A stretch of 64,000 bases of DNA from Klebsiella sp. RHBSTW-00484 (GCF_013705725.1 NZ_CP055484.1:1-64000); one strand, 5' to 3'; numbered from the stretch's first letter, positions 43,698 through 53,696 are shown. Made by a program: numbers and translations. Notes: generated by a model not told the origin, from the sequence alone.

Positions 43698-46337
43698 ATG
43701 AGTAATAACATCATGGATACCGTCGCTCAGGCCGTGAATTCGCTGGTGTCTGCGTTTAAATTGCCCGACGAATCTGCCAAAGCCAACGACATGCTGGGCA
43801 GCATGAATTTCCCACAGTTCAGCCGGGTTTTGCCCTATAAGGATTATGATTCTGCGACCGGACTGTTTATTAATACCAAAACCGTCGGCTTTATGTTTGA
43901 GGCCCGGCCTTTACCGGGCGCTAACGCACATATCGTGGCCTCACTGGAAAACCTGCTGAGAACCAAAATTCCCCGCGGTGTTCCGGTGACCATTAATCTT
44001 ATCTCGAGCAAGCTGGTCGGGGACGATATTGAGTATGGGTTACGGGAGTTCAGCTGGAGCGGTAAAGAGGCCAAAAAGTTTAATGCCATTACCCGCGCCT
44101 ATTATCTTCGGGCGGCTGAAACACAGTTCTCCCTGCCTCCGGGGATGGATTTACCCCTGACTCTGCGTAACTACCGTGTCTTTATCTCCTGCTGTGTACC
44201 CCGAAAGAAACATTCGAAAGCACAGATCGTCGAGCTGGAGAACCAGGTAAAAATCATCCGGGCTTCCCTGCAGGGGGCGCAAATTCCAACGCGGATACTG
44301 GATGCCCAGGGCCTGGTCGATATCGTGCGTGAACAGGTGAACCCTGATCCGGGTGAAATGTACCGTAAGCCTTACAAACTGGACCCGTACCAGGACCTGA
44401 ATTATCAGTGTGTGGATGACAGTTTTGATATGCAGGTCACTGCAAACCACCTGAAGATTGGTCTGCTGGACCGGAACGGTAAAGAGAAAGTCACCCGTGT
44501 TACCAATTATCATCTGGCCCGCGATCCGGAAATCGCCTTCCTCTGGACCAGTGCGGACAACTACGCCAACCTCTTGAACCCGGAGCTCTCCATCTCCTGC
44601 CCGTTTGTCATCACGCTGACGTTAATGGTGGAGGACCAGGTGAAGACCCAGAACGAGGCCAACCTGAAGTACCTCGATCTGGAGAAAAAAAGCAAAACGT
44701 CCTATGCGAAGTATTTCCCGTCCGTGGAAAAAGAGGTTCAGGAGTGGGGGGACATCCGCCAGAGGCTGGCAACGAATCAGTCCTCGCTGGTGAGTTACTT
44801 CTTTAATATCACGGCCTACACCGACGATAACGCCGAAGCCTCTCTGGCGACCGAGCAGCAGATCCTCAACAGCTATCGTAAAGGCGGCTTTGAGCTGCTG
44901 CCCGCACGTTACCACCATCTGCGAAATTATCTGGCCATGCTGCCGTTTAAATCCGGTGAGGGGCTTTTCAAAGAGCTTCAGGCTGCAGGTGTCGTCAAGC
45001 GGGCAGAAACCTTCAATGTGGCCAACCTGCTGCCGGTTGTTGCCGACAGTCCGTTAGCGCCTGCCGGATTACTGGCGCCCACCTATCGCAACCAGCTGGC
45101 GTTCATCGACCTGTTCTATGAGGGGATGAACAACACCAACTTCAATATGGCGGTCTGCGGGACCTCCGGGGCGGGTAAAACCGGCCTTATTCAGCCACTG
45201 ATCCGCAGCGTGCTGGACTCTGGCGGTTTTGCCTGGGTATTCGACATGGGCGACGGCTATAAGTCCTTATGCGAGAACATGGGCGGGGTTTACCTCGACG
45301 GTGACTCACTGAAATTCAACCCGTTTGCCAACATTCTGGATGACGCCAATTTTGACCTGTCGGCTGAGCGTATCCGCGACCAGATGTCGGTGATGGCGAG
45401 CCCGAACGGCAACCTGGATGAGGTGCATGAAGGTCTGCTGCTACAGGCGGTGCAGGCGGCCTGGCTGAGCAAGCGTAATAAGGCCCGTATCGATGATGTG
45501 GTCGATTTTCTCAAAACCGCGAAAGAGAGTCAGGAGTACGCCGAGTCACCGACCATTCGCAGCCGCCTGGACGAGATGATTATTCTGCTCGACCAGTACA
45601 CGGTGAATGGTATCTACGGCGATTACTTCAACTCCGATGAACCGTCATTGCACGATGATGCCCGGATGGTGGTCCTCGAGCTGGGCGGTCTTGAATCGCG
45701 GCCTTCCCTGCTGGTCGCGGTCATGTTCTCGCTCATTATCTACATTGAAAACCGGATGTATCAGTCCCCCCGAAGCCTGAAGAAACTGAACGTCATTGAC
45801 GAGGGCTGGCGGCTGCTGGACTTCAAAAACGAAAAAGTCGGCACCTTTATTGAGAAGGGTTACCGTACCGCGCGCCGCCACCTGGGGTCATATATCACCA
45901 TCACGCAAAATATTGTGGATTTCGACTCACCCACCGCATCCAGTGCGGCCCGGGCGGCCTGGGGTAACTCCTCATACAAAGTCATCCTTAAGCAGTCTGC
46001 CAAAGAGTTTGCCAAATATAACCAGCTCTACCCGGATCAGTTTACGCAAATGCAGCGGGACATGATTAACAGCTTTGGGTCAGCCAAAGACCAGTGGTTC
46101 AGCTCCTTCATGCTGCAGGTGGAGGCACATACATCCTGGCATCGTCTGTTCGTCGATCCCCTCAGCCGCGCAATGTACTCCTCAAGCGGGGCCGATTTCG
46201 AGTACATCAAAGGTCGCAAAAAGCAGGGAACGGACATTCACGACGCGGTGTACGAGCTGGCCAGCCGGAATTTCCCGGCAGAAATGTCTGACCTGGAAGC
46301 CCGCATTGCCCATGACAACATAAGGAACGTAGCCTGA
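43698..46337 (+). CDS. traC: TraC, VirB4-like ATPase
   Basis: The protein has 879 residues. Walker A GTSGAGKT is near residue 487 and Walker B LNVIDEGW near 700. The N-terminal part (FPQFSRVLPYKDYD) and the C-terminal KVILKQSAKEFAKYNQLYP are typical. It energises pilus assembly from the cytoplasmic face of the membrane. The stop overlaps the trbI start (TGATG). Confidence 0.97.
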   Translation: MSNNIMDTVAQAVNSLVSAFKLPDESAKANDMLGSMNFPQFSRVLPYKDYDSATGLFINTKTVGFMFEARPLPGANAHIVASLENLLRTKIPRGVPVTINLISSKLVGDDIEYGLREFSWSGKEAKKFNAITRAYYLRAAETQFSLPPGMDLPLTLRNYRVFISCCVPRKKHSKAQIVELENQVKIIRASLQGAQIPTRILDAQGLVDIVREQVNPDPGEMYRKPYKLDPYQDLNYQCVDDSFDMQVTANHLKIGLLDRNGKEKVTRVTNYHLARDPEIAFLWTSADNYANLLNPELSISCPFVITLTLMVEDQVKTQNEANLKYLDLEKKSKTSYAKYFPSVEKEVQEWGDIRQRLATNQSSLVSYFFNITAYTDDNAEASLATEQQILNSYRKGGFELLPARYHHLRNYLAMLPFKSGEGLFKELQAAGVVKRAETFNVANLLPVVADSPLAPAGLLAPTYRNQLAFIDLFYEGMNNTNFNMAVCGTSGAGKTGLIQPLIRSVLDSGGFAWVFDMGDGYKSLCENMGGVYLDGDSLKFNPFANILDDANFDLSAERIRDQMSVMASPNGNLDEVHEGLLLQAVQAAWLSKRNKARIDDVVDFLKTAKESQEYAESPTIRSRLDEMIILLDQYTVNGIYGDYFNSDEPSLHDDARMVVLELGGLESRPSLLVAVMFSLIIYIENRMYQSPRSLKKLNVIDEGWRLLDFKNEKVGTFIEKGYRTARRHLGSYITITQNIVDFDSPTASSAARAAWGNSSYKVILKQSAKEFAKYNQLYPDQFTQMQRDMINSFGSAKDQWFSSFMLQVEAHTSWHRLFVDPLSRAMYSSSGADFEYIKGRKKQGTDIHDAVYELASRNFPAEMSDLEARIAHDNIRNVA

Positions 46338-46726
46338 TGGACAACAACTCTGAGCAGCAAAGAACGACATTCTTCACTTTACGACGGAGTCTGACCGTTA
46401 TCGCCCTCGTGGGCACCATTCTGGCGACCAATGTCTTTATCACGCGTCTGGTGCTGGCACATACCGCGCCACGGGTGGTGGCCTTCGATATGAAGAAGAC
46501 GCTGGACAGTTTTATGGACAGCGTCAGTCAGAAGCCGCTGTCAGAGGCGCAGTCAAAAGCGCTCTCAGACCGCTTTAACGCAGCGCTGGAGCAGAGCCTG
46601 GCCGACTATCAGAAAACGAATCATGTCCTGATCCTGGTTTCACCGGCCGTGGTTCAGGGCGCACCCGATGTCACCCGTAAAATCCAGACCGACATTGCCA
46701 CCCGAATGAAGGGGACGCGGGAATGA
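46337..46726 (+). CDS. trbI: TrbI
   Basis: The protein has 129 residues. A basic cytoplasmic start is followed by one membrane segment (SLTVIALVGTILATNVFIT) and a periplasmic helical domain (AFDMKKTLDSFMDSVSQ). F TrbI affects pilus retraction. It overlaps traW by four bases. Confidence 0.9.
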   Translation: MDNNSEQQRTTFFTLRRSLTVIALVGTILATNVFITRLVLAHTAPRVVAFDMKKTLDSFMDSVSQKPLSEAQSKALSDRFNAALEQSLADYQKTNHVLILVSPAVVQGAPDVTRKIQTDIATRMKGTRE

Positions 46727-47352
46727 AACGCACCGGTATTGCCGTGCTGGCGTTTTGCCTGATTTCCCCGGGCGTGCCGGCGGCTGACCTGGGAACCTGG
46801 GGTGATCTGTGGCCGGTTCAGGAGCAGGACATGCTGACGCTCATTACTCAGCGTCTCGAGGCGCTACAGAAGTCGGGGAAATGGGCGCAGGAAATGGAAG
46901 CGTTCAAAGGACGCGTGATTGAGAACAGCCAGCGACCGGCGCCGGTTGAGGGAGTAGGGAAAGCGGATAAGTATGAACAGCGCTGGTTCGACCCCAGTAT
47001 CCGGCTGACTGAGGACCTGAAAGATCACAACGGGCGGGTGTTCGCGCGCAAAGGCGACGTTCTGAATCCGCTGAAAACGGTCCCCTTTATGCAGACGCTG
47101 TACTTTATCGACGGTGACGATCCGGACCAGGTCGCCTGGATGAAACTGCAAGTCCCCGACACCCTGATAAGCAAAATTATTCTGGTGAAAGGGAGCGTAC
47201 CGGATACGTCAGTGGCGCTCGATGCCCGAATTTATTTTGACCAGAACGGTGTGCTTTCAAAACGGTTCGGCCTGACCAGGGTGCCGGCGCGCATTACCCC
47301 GGCGCCCTCTGGTGAGCGGCTGAACATCGAGACATTCCCCGCTCATCAATAA
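46723..47352 (+). CDS. traW: TraW pilus assembly protein
   Basis: The protein has 209 residues. The signal peptide is cleaved near VPA (residue 20). The mature start DLGTWGDLWPVQEQDML and YEQRWFDPSIRLTEDLKDH are conserved. It is periplasmic and works with TraU and TrbC in F pilus extension. Confidence 0.94.
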   Translation: MKRTGIAVLAFCLISPGVPAADLGTWGDLWPVQEQDMLTLITQRLEALQKSGKWAQEMEAFKGRVIENSQRPAPVEGVGKADKYEQRWFDPSIRLTEDLKDHNGRVFARKGDVLNPLKTVPFMQTLYFIDGDDPDQVAWMKLQVPDTLISKIILVKGSVPDTSVALDARIYFDQNGVLSKRFGLTRVPARITPAPSGERLNIETFPAHQ

Positions 47353-47362
47353 GGATGTTGCC

Positions 47363-48352
47363 GTGAAACCTTTACTGCTTTTCTTCACCACTGTGCTGTT
47401 GTGGGGGCAAAGTCTGAATGCCCTTGCCGACCCGTCCTGCGAAGGCCGCTTTGTTAACCCGATTTCCGATGTGTGCTGGCAGTGCATTTTCCCGATGTCC
47501 ATCGGGAGTGCCTCTGTGGCGGCCGGTGGCGGCCCGGACACGGTGAATCCGGCCAGCCCTGTTCAAACGTGCCCCATGCCGCCACCGATTTTTTACCGTA
47601 TTGGGATGGCGATCGGTTACTGGGAGCCGATGGCCCTGACGGATGTCAGCCGCTCTCCGGGGTGCATGGTGAATATGGGCGGGTTTAGCCTCAACCTGGG
47701 AAAAACCGGGATGGGGACCGCGAAAAAGGACGACAAGCAGGTCAACGGGGCCTTCTATCACGTGCACTGGTACAAATATCCGCTGACCAGCTGGCTCAGC
47801 ATTATCACGTCGGCGGGTTGCCTGCAGGGCGGAGATATGGATATCGCCTACCTCTCTGAAATTGACCCGACCTGGGTGGACAGCAGCCTGACCACCATTC
47901 TGAACCCCGAGGCTGTTTTGTTTGCGAACCCGATTGCCCAGGGCGCCTGTGCCGCTGATGCCATCGCCAGCGCATTCAACAAGCCGCTGGACATCCTCTT
48001 CTGGTGTGCCGGCTCTCAGGGCTCGATGTATCCCTTCAGCGGGTGGGTCAGCAACGAATCCAGCCCGCTGCAGTCATCGCTGCTGCTGAGTGAACGCATG
48101 GCCTACAAGCTCCACCGGCAGGGACAGATCCTGGAGACCGTCGGGGCCGATGTCGCGGTCTGTTACGAATATCCGTCACCGATTATTCCCAAGGAGCGCT
48201 GGCGGTACCAGATGGTGAATATGTACCCCGACAGCGCGCAGTGCCATCCCCTGGGGCGAACGGTCACGCGCTGGGAGGTCGGGAAAAACCCGCCGGTTAC
48301 CCGAAAGAACTTCGGCTATCTGATGTGGCGAAAACGTAACTGTGTGTATTAG
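47363..48352 (+). CDS. traU: TraU pilus assembly protein
   Basis: The protein has 329 residues with a GTG start. After a signal peptide (ALA, residue 22) comes CEGRFVNPISDVCWQCIFP, the cysteine-rich block characteristic of TraU, and later GYWEPMALTDVSRSPGCMVN. Its disulfides are probably formed with TrbB or host Dsb proteins. Confidence 0.96.
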   Translation: MKPLLLFFTTVLLWGQSLNALADPSCEGRFVNPISDVCWQCIFPMSIGSASVAAGGGPDTVNPASPVQTCPMPPPIFYRIGMAIGYWEPMALTDVSRSPGCMVNMGGFSLNLGKTGMGTAKKDDKQVNGAFYHVHWYKYPLTSWLSIITSAGCLQGGDMDIAYLSEIDPTWVDSSLTTILNPEAVLFANPIAQGACAADAIASAFNKPLDILFWCAGSQGSMYPFSGWVSNESSPLQSSLLLSERMAYKLHRQGQILETVGADVAVCYEYPSPIIPKERWRYQMVNMYPDSAQCHPLGRTVTRWEVGKNPPVTRKNFGYLMWRKRNCVY

Positions 48353-48541
48353 TCAATACAAAATTTATTGTTGTGACCAATTTATTTAAGAAAATTGATA
48401 GGTATATACATCTTAATGATTCTTGTGGAACGACAACTGAAGTAAGCATACCCCGTGGGGAAATATCACTGTAACTGAATAACATGGGCAGTAAGGGGTA
48501 TTACAACCTGTCAGTAATATTGTTCTTTGAGTGAGGTAAAC

Positions 48542-49189
48542 ATGAATAAAATAATAACCGGGCTGGCCTGGGGGCTGAGTATGCTCTGTAGTGCTGCTTC
48601 AGCAGCAGACACTATTAATACGCCGGAAAACCGCCAGTGGCTGAAACAGCAGGAAGACTTCAGCGAGCAACTGCGCCAGCATCCGGATAGGGCGCTGCAG
48701 CAGGAGCTTGAAGCTCAAATCAGCCGTAACCCTCTGGCCAGCCAGGATCAGCAGTTTATCGATAACCTGGCCAGTCAGCAGCGTGAATCCACCCGGGATA
48801 AACCGGCGGAAGGTGCCGTGTATTTCATCTCCTTCTCAATACCGGACGAGGGGTTAAAACGGATGCTGCATGAAACCCACCGCTACGGTATTCCCGCCAC
48901 GCTCCGGGGGCTCGTCAATAACGATATGAAAGCCACGACCGATGCAGTGATGGGGCTGGTTAAAGCGGGGATCACAGAAGGCGTGCAAATCGACCCGACG
49001 CTCTATTCTCAGTACAACATCCGCAGTGTTCCCGCGCTGGTTGTGCGCTGCAAAGCCGGTTTTGACGTCATACAGGGCAATATTCGCCTGAAGCAGGCCC
49101 TGGAAAAGGTGGTTGAGAAAGGGGATTGTGCAGACACGGCCCGTAAAATGCTGGGAGCCGCTTCGGATACGCAAAGGAGTCCGTCGTGA
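48542..49189 (+). CDS. trbC: TrbC
   Basis: The protein has 215 residues from the ATG after GAGGTAAAC; an upstream in-frame GTG is less likely. The signal peptide is cleaved near ASA. The block AVYFISFSIPDEGLKRML and the thioredoxin-like NIRSVPALVVRC fit F TrbC, needed for pilus assembly. A 190-bp AT-rich gap separates it from traU. It overlaps the next gene by four bases. Confidence 0.93.
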   Translation: MNKIITGLAWGLSMLCSAASAADTINTPENRQWLKQQEDFSEQLRQHPDRALQQELEAQISRNPLASQDQQFIDNLASQQRESTRDKPAEGAVYFISFSIPDEGLKRMLHETHRYGIPATLRGLVNNDMKATTDAVMGLVKAGITEGVQIDPTLYSQYNIRSVPALVVRCKAGFDVIQGNIRLKQALEKVVEKGDCADTARKMLGAASDTQRSPS

Positions 49190-49569
49190 AAAAGAGGCCA
49201 TATCATCATATCGACGAGGATATCCGGTATCTGGTTGCCTGTATGAACGCCTGTGAGTTCAGGACATACGCGTCCTGCCAGGGACATGGTTACCCGGTGG
49301 ATATTATTACACCCTATATTGCCTTCACAGCACGGACAGAGCAGGCTTCCCGGCTAAGCCGATGTCTGTGTGAGGATGCAGAGTCAGCCGTGCCTGAACT
49401 CAGCTGGGGGTGGGATATCACCGGCAGTTTTAATTCAGCGCATTCTCTTTGTTTTCGGCTGAGCCCGACCCGGCCTCACAAAAGGATAAATCGCTGGCGG
49501 AGGGGCTCTCTGCGAGGCGATTTCAATATCATGGCAAGCTTTGTGAAAAAACAAGGAGGGCTGTCATGA
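49186..49569 (+). CDS. Small protein with SCQGHG motif, trbC-traN interval
   Basis: The protein has 127 residues, a GTG start overlapping the trbC stop, and an end overlapping the traN start (ATGA). DEDIRYLVACMNACEFRTYASCQGHGYPV recalls the SCxGH/SCQGH signature of Tyw3-type and small phage proteins. It has no signal peptide, unlike its secreted neighbours, and may be cytoplasmic. The function is not known. Confidence 0.6.
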   Translation: MKKRPYHHIDEDIRYLVACMNACEFRTYASCQGHGYPVDIITPYIAFTARTEQASRLSRCLCEDAESAVPELSWGWDITGSFNSAHSLCFRLSPTRPHKRINRWRRGSLRGDFNIMASFVKKQGGLS

Positions 49570-51521
49570 AAGCGGTTCCCCTCATTCTTACCCTGCACGC
49601 CGCTGTACTCGGGACATTTATCTGGTTTACGGCTCCGGCCTGTGCTGACAGCACGTCCGATTACAAAGCGGGCGCTGATTATGCAAAACAGATACAGGGA
49701 AGCGGGACTGACGCGCTGAAGAACTTCAACGGGGCTGACACGCTGCCAGGGTATACCAGCAAACCGGCGCAGACGAAATATTACGGCGGCGTCTCCGCCA
49801 GCGGTGACAGTAACCTGAAAAGCGATTCCGCAGCGGAATGGGCCAGCAGTGATGTGGGGAACAGCATCACGGAGTCGTTTACTAACCGTCCCCCGGACAG
49901 TATTTCGGCCGACGCGCCGTTCATTCAGGCGGCGAAAGAGACCGAGTCCAGAGCGGATTCGATTGTGGGGAATACCGGTCAGGCCTGTACGGCACAGGTG
50001 GTTAATCGTAGCGAGTTCACGAACCATACGTGTGAGCGGGATTTGCAGGTGGAGAACTTCTGCACGCGGGAGGCGACGCTGAAAGACAACGCCACGACGC
50101 AAAAGGTCAGTCGTACATACCAGCAGGCCGTCCCGCTGTCCTTTACCCGGAACAGCACCCGATGGGGCGGGACGCTGACGATCCCGTCGACAGGGCGCCT
50201 GTTAAGTGTTTCCGTTGATGGTGAACCCCTTCCCGTTCCCTGGATTGATGAGTGTGACAACGAAGGAAAGGTCAGAGATAGCTGCAAGCTTGCAGTCAGT
50301 GAAAAAATCAGCCTCTTTGATAAAACATTCCCTGTCGATGTGATGACCTGGCCTCATACGATGACGACGTGCTCCGGTGGCCAGAATACGCACTGTACCC
50401 ACCATTACTACGATGGTACCGGGAAAATTCACCAGTCTTTCAGCATGGACCGGAACGTTGTTGCAGGGCAGACCTTTGCGGTAACGAAAACGTCGAAAAC
50501 CCAACCATCAGTGAATGTTAAATCCATTCAGGTGACGGTCATACTGGTCATGGAAGAGACGGAAACCGTATTTGCACCAGAGGTGGTCTGGGTTGAAAGC
50601 TGTCCGTTCAGCAAGGACGAGGGCACGAAAACAGGCGAAGAATGTATCAGCCCGGGCGGGACGAAAACCCTCAACCTGGGCGGGAAGGCGTATTCCTTCA
50701 CAGAAGCATGCTGGAAATACAAAGACACCTGGCTGACTCAGCCGGCGGATAACGGCTCCTGTGAAAACCTGATGAGTAATGCGGCCTGTACGTTGTCATC
50801 ACGCCAGTGTGCGTTCAGCTCGGAGGACGGGACCTGTCTGCACGAGTATGCCACGTTCTCCTGCGAAACCCGGACCAGCGGAAAGCAGATGGTTTGTGGT
50901 GGCGATGTGTTCTGCCTCGATGGCGAGTGCGATAAAGCGGTCAGCGGCACGAACAACGACTTTGGACAGGCGGTTTCTGAGCTCGCGGCGCTGGCGGCGG
51001 CAGGAGAGGATGTTGCTAAGTTGAACGGCGTGGATGTGAAGGCGTTCACCGGTAAAGCGAAGTACTGCAAAAAATTCGCGGCCGGATTCAGTAACTGCTG
51101 CAAAGACAGTGGGTGGGGGCAGGACGTTGGCCTGGCACGCTGCAGCAGCGAAGAGAAGGCACTGGCCAAAGCAAAAACGAACAAGCTGACGGTTAGCGTG
51201 GGGGAGTTTTGCTCTAAGAAGGTATTGGGGATCTGCCTGGAGAAGAAACGCAGCTACTGCCAGTTTGACTCCAAGCTGGCCCAGATCGTTCAGGAACAGG
51301 GCCGCAACGGACAACTGCATATTAGTTTCGGGGGCGCCAGCAGCCCGAACTGCCGGGGGATCACGATGGCTGAACTCCAGGGAATTAACTTTAACCGGCT
51401 GGATTTTGCGAACTTCATGGAGGATTTAATGAATAACCAAAAAATCCCGGATAATGCGGAACTGACAGAGAAAACAAAACAGCGAATTAAAGAACTTCTC
51501 ACACAGTCATCATCAAAATAA
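49566..51521 (+). CDS. traN: TraN, mating-pair stabilisation adhesin
   Basis: The protein has 651 residues. The signal peptide is cleaved near ACA (residue 27). More than 20 cysteines are present, with conserved blocks VNRSEFTNHTCERDLQVENF, the central variable beta-rich region, and the C-terminal GFSNCCKDSGWGQDVGLARC. TraN is an outer-membrane protein that contacts a recipient porin, the partner depending on the central variable domain. The start at 49566 is set by the overlap and signal peptide. Confidence 0.96.
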   Translation: MKAVPLILTLHAAVLGTFIWFTAPACADSTSDYKAGADYAKQIQGSGTDALKNFNGADTLPGYTSKPAQTKYYGGVSASGDSNLKSDSAAEWASSDVGNSITESFTNRPPDSISADAPFIQAAKETESRADSIVGNTGQACTAQVVNRSEFTNHTCERDLQVENFCTREATLKDNATTQKVSRTYQQAVPLSFTRNSTRWGGTLTIPSTGRLLSVSVDGEPLPVPWIDECDNEGKVRDSCKLAVSEKISLFDKTFPVDVMTWPHTMTTCSGGQNTHCTHHYYDGTGKIHQSFSMDRNVVAGQTFAVTKTSKTQPSVNVKSIQVTVILVMEETETVFAPEVVWVESCPFSKDEGTKTGEECISPGGTKTLNLGGKAYSFTEACWKYKDTWLTQPADNGSCENLMSNAACTLSSRQCAFSSEDGTCLHEYATFSCETRTSGKQMVCGGDVFCLDGECDKAVSGTNNDFGQAVSELAALAAAGEDVAKLNGVDVKAFTGKAKYCKKFAAGFSNCCKDSGWGQDVGLARCSSEEKALAKAKTNKLTVSVGEFCSKKVLGICLEKKRSYCQFDSKLAQIVQEQGRNGQLHISFGGASSPNCRGITMAELQGINFNRLDFANFMEDLMNNQKIPDNAELTEKTKQRIKELLTQSSSK

Positions 51522-51536
51522 AAAAGGAAAGTAAAC

Positions 51537-51917
51537 ATGAAAACACATGGCCTTTTTAATAAGTACAGTAAAGGGAAAATGCTTTATCCGTTTATCCTGG
51601 TATTTATCATATTAAGTGCGATGTCGTGGCTGAGCACCGGCGCGATGCCGATGTTAAAATCCGTTGTGCTATTTATTATTATCCTGGCGACTCCGCTGCT
51701 GATGGCCTTGCTGGCCATGACACGTGGGGCACTGATGTTCTTCCTGGGTGCGCTGGTCACCCAGGTTACCGTCGCCATGCTGGTCACGCTGTTTACCGCG
51801 CACAGCCTGTCAGCGGCTGCCGGATTTGGTGCCGTTTCTATTGTCATCTACGTCCTCATCACGGGGTTCAGTGATGAAAAGACCGATGCCGGTAAGGAGG
51901 ATAAAAGTGATAGTTAG
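51537..51917 (+). CDS. Small polytopic membrane protein after traN
   Basis: The protein has 126 residues. Three to four membrane segments (YPFILVFIILSAMSWL, VVLFIIILATPLLMALLA, LGALVTQVTVAMLVTLF and one near residue 105) are followed by an acidic tail (DEKTDAGKEDKSDS). It is not recognised. It is preceded by AAGGAAAG and overlaps the next gene. Confidence 0.55.
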   Translation: MKTHGLFNKYSKGKMLYPFILVFIILSAMSWLSTGAMPMLKSVVLFIIILATPLLMALLAMTRGALMFFLGALVTQVTVAMLVTLFTAHSLSAAAGFGAVSIVIYVLITGFSDEKTDAGKEDKSDS

Positions 51918-52134
51918 CTTTGCTAAACATCCTGTTGTCGATTTTTCTCTGAGACTGGTGCTGACGATAATTATTATCTCCCCTGTGCTGTATTTTTCAT
52001 GGGATGCCGTCAAAGGGACATCGGGCAGTGATTATATTGAGAGTGTGGTTTTTATCCTTATAGTCGGCTTTTTCTGGTTGATGAGTCACCTGTTTATTTC
52101 TGCTTTAGTAGGGATTTTGCAAAAAAGAAAATAA
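51907..52134 (+). CDS. trbE: TrbE-like small membrane protein
   Basis: The protein has 75 residues with a GTG start chosen because AAGGAGG lies six bases upstream, within the preceding gene. Two membrane segments are separated by a loop KGTSGSDYIES. Position between traN and traF and the architecture match F TrbE, but identity was not checked. F TrbE is not essential. Confidence 0.5.
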   Translation: MIVSFAKHPVVDFSLRLVLTIIIISPVLYFSWDAVKGTSGSDYIESVVFILIVGFFWLMSHLFISALVGILQKRK

Positions 52135-52143
52135 GGGGCAGGG

Positions 52144-52470
52144 ATGAAAGAGAACAAATCATACGGGCTGGTGATCGTGTTTGTCGGCGTGTTTGTCGTT
52201 TTTCTGATCAGCATCATGTCTTACAGCCTGTGGCGGGATAAACAAATTAATGCGTTTCTGGCCACCAACCGGGCCTGGGGTATTCAGTGTGACAGGAGCT
52301 CGCAGGCTGCGTGGGTTATCAGGAACGGTGAACGTACGGCATTAGAAATGAATAATCTGACACTGTACTGCAACGGTTTCCGGTTTGAGGGACGCACTGA
52401 CCCTGAAACGAAAACGGTCAGTCTCGATAAATACACCGTCTATCAACATATTTCACGCCAGCCGAATTAA
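52144..52470 (+). CDS. Hypothetical single-pass membrane protein
   Basis: The protein has 108 residues. An N-terminal anchor (LVIVFVGVFVVFLISIMSY) is followed by about 80 extracytoplasmic residues with two cysteines (GIQCDRSS, LYCNGFRF). It has a GGGGCAGGG ribosome site. It is not recognised. Confidence 0.55.
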   Translation: MKENKSYGLVIVFVGVFVVFLISIMSYSLWRDKQINAFLATNRAWGIQCDRSSQAAWVIRNGERTALEMNNLTLYCNGFRFEGRTDPETKTVSLDKYTVYQHISRQPN

Positions 52471-52492
52471 TTCAGTCAAAAAGGTATTCATT

Positions 52493-53245
52493 ATGGGAAA
52501 ACTACATGCCGCCATACTGGCGGGGTGCCTTTGTTGCACCCTGATGCCGGCCTGGGCGAAAGATGCGGGCTGGCAGTGGTATAACGAGCAGCTAAAAAAA
52601 ACAGACCCGGAAACGCCTGCCACGCCTCCGCCACCGCCGGCAAAGCAGGACATCCTGGAGAAGCTGGCGCAGCTGCAGACGGCCACAAAGCGGTCGCTGT
52701 ATGAGGCTATTCTTTACCCCTCATCTGACAATTTCGTGAAGTATTTCCGGCTCCAGAACTACTGGACGCAGCAGGCAGGCCTGTTCTCGATGAGCGCGAA
52801 GAAAGCCATGCTGGAAAACCCCGAGCTGGACTACAACCTGCAGTACAGCCACTACAACGGCACCGTGAAAAACCAGCTGGCTGCCGACTACGCCGAACAG
52901 CGCAAGGCAATCTCCTCCCTGGCCCGGCACTATGGCGTGATGTTTTTCTACCGCGGCCGGGAGGCCATCGACGGGCAACTGGTCCAGGTCATCAAAAACT
53001 TCCGCGAAACCTACGGACTGAGCGTGATACCGGTCTCCGTCGACGGTGTGGTGAATCCCATGCTCCCCGACAGCCGGCTGGACCAGGGGCAGGCACAACA
53101 GCTCGGCGTGAAGTTCTTCCCCGCGATGATGCTGGTCAATCCCAAAAGCGGGCAGGTTAAACCCCTCAGTTACGGCTTTATCAGCCAGGACGACCTGGCG
53201 AAACAGTTCCTCTATGTCTCCAGTGACTTTAAACCAAACTTTTGA
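52493..53245 (+). CDS. traF: TraF pilus assembly protein
   Basis: The protein has 250 residues from MGKLHAAILAG. Signal peptide cleavage is near AWA. A Pro-rich linker (TPATPPPPPAK) precedes a thioredoxin-like domain that lacks the CxxC motif, as in F TraF: GVMFFYRGREAIDGQLV and VKFFPAMMLVNP. It acts in the periplasm with TraH and TraW. Confidence 0.95.
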   Translation: MGKLHAAILAGCLCCTLMPAWAKDAGWQWYNEQLKKTDPETPATPPPPPAKQDILEKLAQLQTATKRSLYEAILYPSSDNFVKYFRLQNYWTQQAGLFSMSAKKAMLENPELDYNLQYSHYNGTVKNQLAADYAEQRKAISSLARHYGVMFFYRGREAIDGQLVQVIKNFRETYGLSVIPVSVDGVVNPMLPDSRLDQGQAQQLGVKFFPAMMLVNPKSGQVKPLSYGFISQDDLAKQFLYVSSDFKPNF

Positions 53246-53255
53246 GGATTAACGG

Positions 53256-53696
53256 ATGATTTATTTTCGGGCTGGATGTATTGCTCTGTTTTTTATCACT
53301 ATTCCGGCGCTGGCCTCAGAAGTAAGGGACGTTCCGGAAGGAAATCGGGTTTTCTGGTTTGTTGTTTTTCCTGTAACGTTCCTGATGTTCCCTGTTCTGT
53401 TCGGTGCGTTATTTTCCCGGAATTATTTCTTTAAAGAATACGTTATCATTGCAATGTCAGTTCTGATTACACAACTTGTTTTTATTGCATGCCTTTATTC
53501 ATTTGACTATTTCAAAATTATTATGGTATCCGGGCTGGTTCAGTCGATAGTGCCTTCAATGATATATGCCGGGATATCTGTTAAGGATGAAACAAAAATC
53601 GCCCGAACTTCAAGGTGCAAGGTTTGTATCGGAGGCGCGTCCATAGTTGTGACTGTGATTACATGGTTTTTTTTAAAATTGCTGTTTGATTGTTGA
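53256..53696 (+). CDS. trbA: TrbA-like membrane protein
   Basis: The protein has 146 residues with four hydrophobic segments, AT-rich codons and a charged loop (SVKDETKIARTSRCK) before the last segment (VVTVITWFFLKLLF). F TrbA sits at this place (after traF) with the same architecture and a similar ending. Direct identity was not measured. Confidence 0.5.
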   Translation: MIYFRAGCIALFFITIPALASEVRDVPEGNRVFWFVVFPVTFLMFPVLFGALFSRNYFFKEYVIIAMSVLITQLVFIACLYSFDYFKIIMVSGLVQSIVPSMIYAGISVKDETKIARTSRCKVCIGGASIVVTVITWFFLKLLFDC

